From Hypericibacter sp963696655 (GTDB lineage: Bacteria; Pseudomonadota; Alphaproteobacteria; Dongiales; Dongiaceae), in NCBI GenBank assembly GCA_963696655.1, contig CAVOLB010000078.1, positions 15,019-79,018 of the forward strand: 64,000 bases of DNA. The letters run 5' to 3'. This document shows, piece by piece, positions 59,312 through 64,000 of the stretch. The position numbers and the translations under genes are program-made. The number at the start of each line of letters is the position of its first letter. The first letter of the stretch is position 1. Below the pieces are notes generated by a model. It was not told the origin of the DNA. It made no database searches and saw nothing but the letters and a program-made list of their open reading frames with translations.

Positions 59312-60895
59312 CTAGGCGAACCACCAGCGTTGCGTGATCTTCAGCCCGTCCACGTCCCAATTGCGCGCGAGCTTGTCGGGATGAGCGACATTCTTCGCGT
59401 GGGCTCCGACATAGTTGTAGAACATCAGCACCATCGCGCCGCCGTCGTCATGCACGATCTGCTGCATCTCCTTGTACATGTCGGCACGCTTGGCCTGGTC
59501 GAGCTCCGACCGCGCCGCAGTCAGCAGCTCGTTGAAGCGGGCGTTCTTCCAGAACGTCTCGTTCCAGGCGGCACCTTCCGCATAGGCCGTGGTGAACATC
59601 AGATCGGGTGTCGGACGGCCGCTCCAATAACCCAGGCACCAGGGTTTCTTCATCCAGACCGCATCCCAATAGCCGTCATTGGGCTCGCGGATGACGTTGA
59701 TGTCGATGCCGGCCTTGGCGGCGGACTCCTTCATGATCTGCGCCGCGTCGACCGCGCCGGCGAAGGCCGCATCGGCCGCCGATAGATCGACCTTGAGCGA
59801 GGTCAGGCCCGCCTTCTTGAGGTAGGACTTTGCCATGTCCGGATCGTAGCCATGCTTCGGCGACGGGTCGGCATAGAAGGGCACGCCCGGTGCGATCGGG
59901 CTGTCATTGCCGACCGAGCCATGCCCCAGCAGCACCTTCTTCACGATCTGCTCGCGATCGATCGCGTATTTGAGGGCGAGGCGAACATTGACGTCATTGA
60001 AAGGCGCGACGTTGGTGATCATCGGCGCGATGTAATGCGCGAATCCGCTGACCTCGGCGATGCCGATCTTGTCGTTGCGCTGAAGCAGGCTCATGGTCTT
60101 GAGGTCGACGCGGTCGATATAGTCGACCTCGCCGGTGACGAGCGCGTTGGTGCGCGCATTTACGTCGAGGATCGGCAGCACCACGATCTCGTCGAACCAG
60201 GTGTCGCGGAAATAGTTCGGATTGCGGGTGCCTTCGGCCCGCACGCCGGGCTCGAACGTCTTCATCTTGTAGGGGCCGGTGCCGTCTCCGGACTGCCAGT
60301 CCGCCTTACCGTCCTTCGCCGGCATCAGCGGAATGTGATAGTCGGACGCCACATAGGGGAAGTCGGCATTGCCGGCCGAGAGCGTGACGACGACCGTATC
60401 CTTGCCGTCGGCCTTGACGTCGGTGACCGACTTCAGCAGCGACTTGGCCGCGGACTTCGAATCGTCGCTGCGGTGATGGTTGATCGAAGCGACAACGTCG
60501 TCGGCGTCGAGGGTTTTGCCGCTATGGAACTGAACGCCCTTGCGCAGCTTGAACACCCACTCCGTGGCGCCCTTCGAGGCCTCGAACGTCTCCGCGGCGT
60601 CGCCGGTGATGCTGCCGTCGGCCTGGACTTCGGTCAGGCTCGAGCGCAGCGAGGCCCAGCCCCAGATGCCGTTGAAGGTGTCGGGATAAAGGGCGGGATC
60701 GAGCGTATCGGTGGTGGCGCCGCTGCCGACCGCAATGCGGAACCGGCCGCCCTTCTTGGGCGCGGCACGGGCGGCGGATACGAAGGCGGTGTTGGCGGCG
60801 GCGACGGTCAGGCCGGTCGCGACCGAAAGCTGAATGAAGTCCCGTCGCGACATGCGTCCCTGCGCGACCAGCTTCCTCATCAGGTTCAAATCCAT
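59312..60895 (-). CDS. Tat-exported family 5 extracellular solute-binding protein
   Basis: A 527-residue periplasmic binding protein of the dipeptide/nickel/oligosaccharide family 5. Its signal is MSRRDFIQLSVATGLTVAAANTAFVSAARA (twin Arg). Hallmarks are DTLDPALYPDT and LRKGVQFHSGKTLDADDV. The true start is ATG 60895. The matching permease and ATPase genes are not next to it: downstream is a mandelate-racemase-type gene and upstream are two insertion sequences, so the gene is orphaned, either by design or because IS insertion separated it. A sugar acid or peptide ligand is possible. Confidence 0.9.
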   Translation of the reverse strand: MDLNLMRKLVAQGRMSRRDFIQLSVATGLTVAAANTAFVSAARAAPKKGGRFRIAVGSGATTDTLDPALYPDTFNGIWGWASLRSSLTEVQADGSITGDAAETFEASKGATEWVFKLRKGVQFHSGKTLDADDVVASINHHRSDDSKSAAKSLLKSVTDVKADGKDTVVVTLSAGNADFPYVASDYHIPLMPAKDGKADWQSGDGTGPYKMKTFEPGVRAEGTRNPNYFRDTWFDEIVVLPILDVNARTNALVTGEVDYIDRVDLKTMSLLQRNDKIGIAEVSGFAHYIAPMITNVAPFNDVNVRLALKYAIDREQIVKKVLLGHGSVGNDSPIAPGVPFYADPSPKHGYDPDMAKSYLKKAGLTSLKVDLSAADAAFAGAVDAAQIMKESAAKAGIDINVIREPNDGYWDAVWMKKPWCLGYWSGRPTPDLMFTTAYAEGAAWNETFWKNARFNELLTAARSELDQAKRADMYKEMQQIVHDDGGAMVLMFYNYVGAHAKNVAHPDKLARNWDVDGLKITQRWWFA

Positions 60896-60983
60896 ACTGA
60901 TCCCCCTTGTCCGGTTTATGGCACCTGGTTCAAGGCGACGTCGGAGCCCTTCGGAGGCCTGACGCCGCCATTTGGTCGATGAC

Positions 60984-61013
60984 AGCCTAGAAGGATGGGA
61001 TCGCACAAATCAA
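60984..61013 (-). promoter_or_regulatory. Sigma-70-like promoter candidate for the binding-protein gene
   Basis: On the minus strand, TTGATT (61008-61013) and TAGGCT (60984-60989) form a -35/-10 pair with 18-bp spacing, about 90 bp before the start at 60895. It lies mostly within the left copy of the 48-bp repeat, so it would survive the IS insertion. Confidence 0.3.
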
Positions 61014-61034
61014 ATGAAGCTTTATCGTCTTAAG
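60987..61034 (+). repeat. 48-bp direct repeat, left copy, abutting IS element 1
   Basis: This copy begins with CTAG and ends CTTAAG exactly at the left end of IS element 1. An identical copy starts directly at the right end of that element (62480-62527). The length greatly exceeds the 4-bp YTAR target duplication usual for IS701-family elements. Confidence 0.85.
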
Positions 61035-62479
61035 TTACAGTTGCTTTTTCGGAAGGTTTCTGAATCTATGGGCAACCATGATTCAGAGATCGTGGACGCG
61101 GGCAGCGTCGATTGAGGAGACGCTTGCGTTGTGGGCGGCGTCGCTTGGGGAGATCAAGAAGCGGATACGCCCGTTGTTCACGCAAGAGCGTGTTTCGACG
61201 AATGCGGGTCTGTTCCTGGAAGGTCTGCTCGGAGATGAGCGGCGCAAGACCGGTTGGATGCGTGCGGAGGCGGCCGGCGATCCCGGCCCATGGCGCCAGC
61301 AGGCGATCCTGGGTCGCGGGGATTGGGACGCGGATGCCCTGCGCGACATCGTACGTGACTACGCCATTGAGCACTTGGCGGATGACGATGCGGTCCTGGT
61401 GATCGACGAGACCGGTTTTCTCAAGCAGGGCAAGGCGTCGTGCGGCGTGGCGCGGCAATACACTGGTTCGGCGGGCAAGATCACGAACTGCCAGATCGGC
61501 GTCTTCGCCGCCTACGTCTCGCGCCACGGTCATGCATTCATCGATCGTGCGCTGTATCTTCCGAAGGAATGGACCGACGATCCAGATCGCCTGGAAGCCG
61601 CATACGTGCCTCCCAATACCGGCTTTGCAACCAAACCAAAGCTTGCGACGAGAATGATCGCACGCGCGATGACCGCGTCCGTACCATTCAGGTGGGTTGC
61701 CGGTGATGCCGTCTACGGTGTTGGCGACCTCGAACAGCAACTACGCCGGGCAGGCAAAGGCTACGTGCTCGGGGTCGGCAGCGCTCATGTGTTTCAATCC
61801 TGGGGCAAGCGGCAGCCGGTCGCCGGCAAGGCGGAAGACATCGCCCGGACGCGGCACCCGTCCGACTGGAAGCGTCTGTCGGCGGGAGCCGGAACCAAAG
61901 GACCGCGGCTGCATGATTGGTGTTATCTCGAATTAGCCGATCTCGAAGCCGAGCAATTCAACAGCGCAAATGATGGTCTGTGGACGCGCGGTCTGCTGAT
62001 CCGTCGTCGCATCGCCGATGGCGATCTCGCCTTCTTCACCACCTGGTGCCCAGCGGGAACATCAATTGAAACGCTGGTCGCGGTCGAAGGCCATCGGTGG
62101 GCGATCGAAGACAGCTTCGAGACCGCGAAGAACGAACTCGGGCTCGATCACAACGAGAGCAGGTCATGGCATGGTTGGCATCGTCACGTGTCCCTGGTGA
62201 TGCTCGCCTTCGCCATGATGGCCGCGATCCGGCATCGTGCCAATCCGCCATTGCCCAAAAAAACGAAACGCCGAACCACAGCAAAAACCAAAGCATCGCC
62301 CAAAGCATCGCCACGCCGCCACTGATCCGCTGGTCAATCCAGGAAATCCGCCGTATCGCCGTCAGACTTGCTCGAAAGCGGATCCAACCCGCGCATATCA
62401 TCGCATGGTCACTCTGGCGTAGAGCTCACCAGGCGGCCGCTCAGCGCGCACACCTCAGATCAAAAAGGCAACTGTAATG
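61035..62479 (+). mobile_element. IS701-family insertion sequence, copy 1
   Basis: A 1445-bp element with one transposase gene. The right terminal inverted repeat ends CAACTGTAATG; the left end begins TTACAGTTGC, so it lacks the first CA seen in copy 2. Both ends abut copies of a 48-bp direct repeat instead of a simple 4-bp duplication. Confidence 0.85.
61078..62325 (+). CDS. IS701-family transposase, copy 1
   Basis: A 415-residue DDE transposase. The catalytic triad is D110 in VIDETGF, D210 in VAGDAVYG and E344 in WAIEDSFETAKNELGLDHNE, with the family-typical RHVSLVMLAFAMM near the end. Compared with copy 2 it differs at about 30 scattered positions and at the C-terminal Lys-rich tail, so the two are related but not recent duplicates. 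ATG 61078 opens just inside the left end. Confidence 0.93.
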   Translation: MIQRSWTRAASIEETLALWAASLGEIKKRIRPLFTQERVSTNAGLFLEGLLGDERRKTGWMRAEAAGDPGPWRQQAILGRGDWDADALRDIVRDYAIEHLADDDAVLVIDETGFLKQGKASCGVARQYTGSAGKITNCQIGVFAAYVSRHGHAFIDRALYLPKEWTDDPDRLEAAYVPPNTGFATKPKLATRMIARAMTASVPFRWVAGDAVYGVGDLEQQLRRAGKGYVLGVGSAHVFQSWGKRQPVAGKAEDIARTRHPSDWKRLSAGAGTKGPRLHDWCYLELADLEAEQFNSANDGLWTRGLLIRRRIADGDLAFFTTWCPAGTSIETLVAVEGHRWAIEDSFETAKNELGLDHNESRSWHGWHRHVSLVMLAFAMMAAIRHRANPPLPKKTKRRTTAKTKASPKASPRRH

Positions 62480-62527
62480 CTAGAAGGATGGGATCGCACA
62501 AATCAAATGAAGCTTTATCGTCTTAAG
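62480..62527 (+). repeat. 48-bp direct repeat, right copy, abutting IS element 1
   Basis: Identical to 60987-61034, starting with CTAG directly after the right end of IS element 1. After this copy comes a unique 28-bp AT-rich run, ending TTAG, before IS element 2. Confidence 0.85.
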
Positions 62528-62555
62528 ACCATGTTTTATTTTTGTGTTACCTTAG

Positions 62556-63999
62556 CATTACAGTTGCTTTTTCGGAAGGTTTCTGAATCTATGGGCAACC
62601 ATGATTCGGAGATCGTGGACGCGGGCAGCGTCGATTGAGGAGACGCTTGCGTTGTGGGCGGCGTCGCTTCGAGAGATCAAGAAGCGGATACGTCCGTTGT
62701 TCACGCAAGAGCGTGTTGCGACGAATGCAGGTCTGTTCCTGGAAGGTCTGCTCGGAGATGAGCGGCGCAAGACCGGTTGGATGCGCGCGGAGGCGGCTGG
62801 CGATCCCGGCCCATGGCGGCAGCAGGCAATTCTGGGTCGCGGGGATTGGGACGCTGATGCGCTGCGCGATATCGTGCGCGATTATGTCATCGAGCACTTG
62901 GCGGATGACGATGCAGTGCTGGTGATCGACGAGACCGGCTTTCTCAAGCAGGGCAAGGCGTCGTGCGGCGTGGCGCGGCAATACACTGGTTCGGCAGGCA
63001 AGATTACGAACTGCCAGATCGGCGTGTTCGCTACCTACGTTTCGCGTCATGGTCATGCGTTCATCGATCGTGCGCTGTATCTTCCGAAGGAATGGACCGA
63101 CGATCCGGATCGTCTGGAAGCGGCATATGTGCCTGCCGATGTCGGCTTTGCGACCAAACCAAAGCTTGCGACGAGAATGATCGCACGCGCGATAGCCGCG
63201 TCTGTACCATTCAAGTGGGTTGCCGGTGATACCGTCTACGGTGTCGGCGACATCGAACAGCAACTACGTCGGGCAGGCAAAGGCTACGTGCTTGGGGTCA
63301 GCAGCGCTCATGTGTTTCGATCCTGGGGCAAGCGACCGCCGGTCGCCGGTACGGCCGCCGACATCGCCCGGACGCGGCGCTCATCCGACTGGAAGCGCCT
63401 GTCGGCGGGAGCCGGAACCAAAGGACCGCGGCTGCACGATTGGTGTTATCTCGAATTGGCCGATCTCGAGGCCGAGCAATTCAACAGCGCAAATGATGGT
63501 TTGTGGACGCGCGGTCTACTGATCCGTCGTCGCATCGCCGATGGTGATCTCGCCTTCTTCACCACATGGTGCCCAGCGGGAACATCAATTGAAACGCTGG
63601 TCGCGGTCGAAGGCCATCGCTGGGCGATCGAGGACAGCTTCGAAACCGCGAAGAACGAATTCGGCCTCGATCACAACGAGAGCAGATCCTGGCATGGCTG
63701 GCACCGTCACGTGTCCCTCGTCATGCTCGCCTTCGCCATGATGGCCGTGATCCGTCATCGCGCCAATCCGCCACGCCCAAAAAAACGAAACGTCGTCCTC
63801 GGCAAAAACGAAAGCATCGTCCAAAGCATGCCACGCCGCCACTGATCCGTTGGTCAATCCAGGAAATCCGCCGCATCGCCATCAAACTCGCTCGAAAGCG
63901 GATCCAACCCGCACACATCATCGCATGGTCACTCTGGCGTAGAGCTCACCAGGCCGCCGCTCAACGCGCTCACCTCAAATCAAAAAAGCAACTGTAATG
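62556..63999 (+). mobile_element. IS701-family insertion sequence, copy 2
   Basis: A 1444-bp element whose two ends share the 17-bp terminal repeat CATTACAGTTGCTTTTT. The left flank is TTAG (62552-62555), matching the YTAR target rule; the base after the right end (64000) is T, consistent with the start of a TTAG duplicate cut by the window edge. Same orientation as copy 1, separated by 76 bp. Confidence 0.9.
62601..63845 (+). CDS. IS701-family transposase, copy 2
   Basis: A 414-residue DDE transposase with the same triad as copy 1 (VIDETGF, VAGDTVYG and WAIEDSFETAKNEFGLDHNE). The C-terminus is different (ends RRH after a Lys/Asn/Val-rich stretch). The gene is intact, so this element is potentially active. 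Confidence 0.93.
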   Translation: MIRRSWTRAASIEETLALWAASLREIKKRIRPLFTQERVATNAGLFLEGLLGDERRKTGWMRAEAAGDPGPWRQQAILGRGDWDADALRDIVRDYVIEHLADDDAVLVIDETGFLKQGKASCGVARQYTGSAGKITNCQIGVFATYVSRHGHAFIDRALYLPKEWTDDPDRLEAAYVPADVGFATKPKLATRMIARAIAASVPFKWVAGDTVYGVGDIEQQLRRAGKGYVLGVSSAHVFRSWGKRPPVAGTAADIARTRRSSDWKRLSAGAGTKGPRLHDWCYLELADLEAEQFNSANDGLWTRGLLIRRRIADGDLAFFTTWCPAGTSIETLVAVEGHRWAIEDSFETAKNEFGLDHNESRSWHGWHRHVSLVMLAFAMMAVIRHRANPPRPKKRNVVLGKNESIVQSMPRRH

Positions 64000-64000
64000 T

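Noticed and set aside
60987..63999. Composite transposon formed by two IS elements
   Set aside because: Only 76 bp lie between them and no cargo gene is present; the copies differ enough to be separate insertions.

Overview
The window is GC-rich, gene-dense chromosomal DNA that looks like a soil or freshwater alphaproteobacterium, plausibly Rhodospirillales. This is an inference from gene families only: ELM1-type glycosyltransferase-like proteins, an alphaproteobacterial-style beta-barrel export protein, FNR/FixK-type boxes, and twin-arginine exported proteins. I see no rRNA, tRNA or CRISPR array. I count 45 protein genes, one gene with an apparent frameshift (FkbM methyltransferase) and one truncated gene at the left edge.

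Region 1 (0-8 kb) holds envelope or glycan accessory genes: a PAP2 phosphatase with two tandem ELM1-family proteins, a type I ABC exporter, a 2-oxoglutarate/Fe(II) oxygenase and the frameshifted FkbM methyltransferase. Region 2 (7.9-10.8 kb) is a compact stress unit: ECF sigma factor, zinc-finger anti-sigma factor, cupredoxin and a Tat-exported metallophosphoesterase.

Region 3 (11-34 kb) is a complete-looking Wzx/Wzy exopolysaccharide locus. A plus-strand operon encodes an outer-membrane beta-barrel, a short Wza-type export protein, a Wzc tyrosine autokinase and an O-antigen ligase/Wzy protein. An opposed seven-gene minus-strand operon encodes the WcaJ-type initiating transferase, a heparinase II/III protein, GDP-mannose 6-dehydrogenase, a GT4, a GH10 hydrolase, a sulfotransferase and the Wzx flippase. 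An AsnB amidotransferase, further glycosyltransferases, a methyltransferase and a CapK-like adenylating enzyme surround them. The content predicts an acidic (mannuronate-type) and possibly sulfated polymer.

Region 4 (34-47 kb) has a MHYT hybrid histidine kinase, an XRE-cupin regulator divergent from a PLP D-amino-acid enzyme, a TetR regulator, and a minus-strand operon encoding an acyl-ligase/ACP/PlsC fusion, 2-oxoacid dehydrogenase E1 alpha, E1 beta and E2, and a Leu/Glu-type dehydrogenase. One perfect and one near-perfect FNR/FixK-type box lie in front of this group and of a divergent HPF/cold-shock fusion, suggesting oxygen control of a 2-oxoacid to acyl-CoA to membrane-lipid route.

Region 5 (47-61 kb) is catabolic: a Rieske oxygenase, a PotABCD-like ABC importer divergent from a DeoR regulator with class II aldolase, FGGY kinase and G1P-dehydrogenase-like genes, then a family 5 binding protein with a mandelate-racemase-type enzyme and a 3-hydroxyisobutyrate-dehydrogenase-type enzyme. 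The window ends in two diverged IS701-family elements in direct orientation. The first is bounded by an unusual 48-bp direct repeat.
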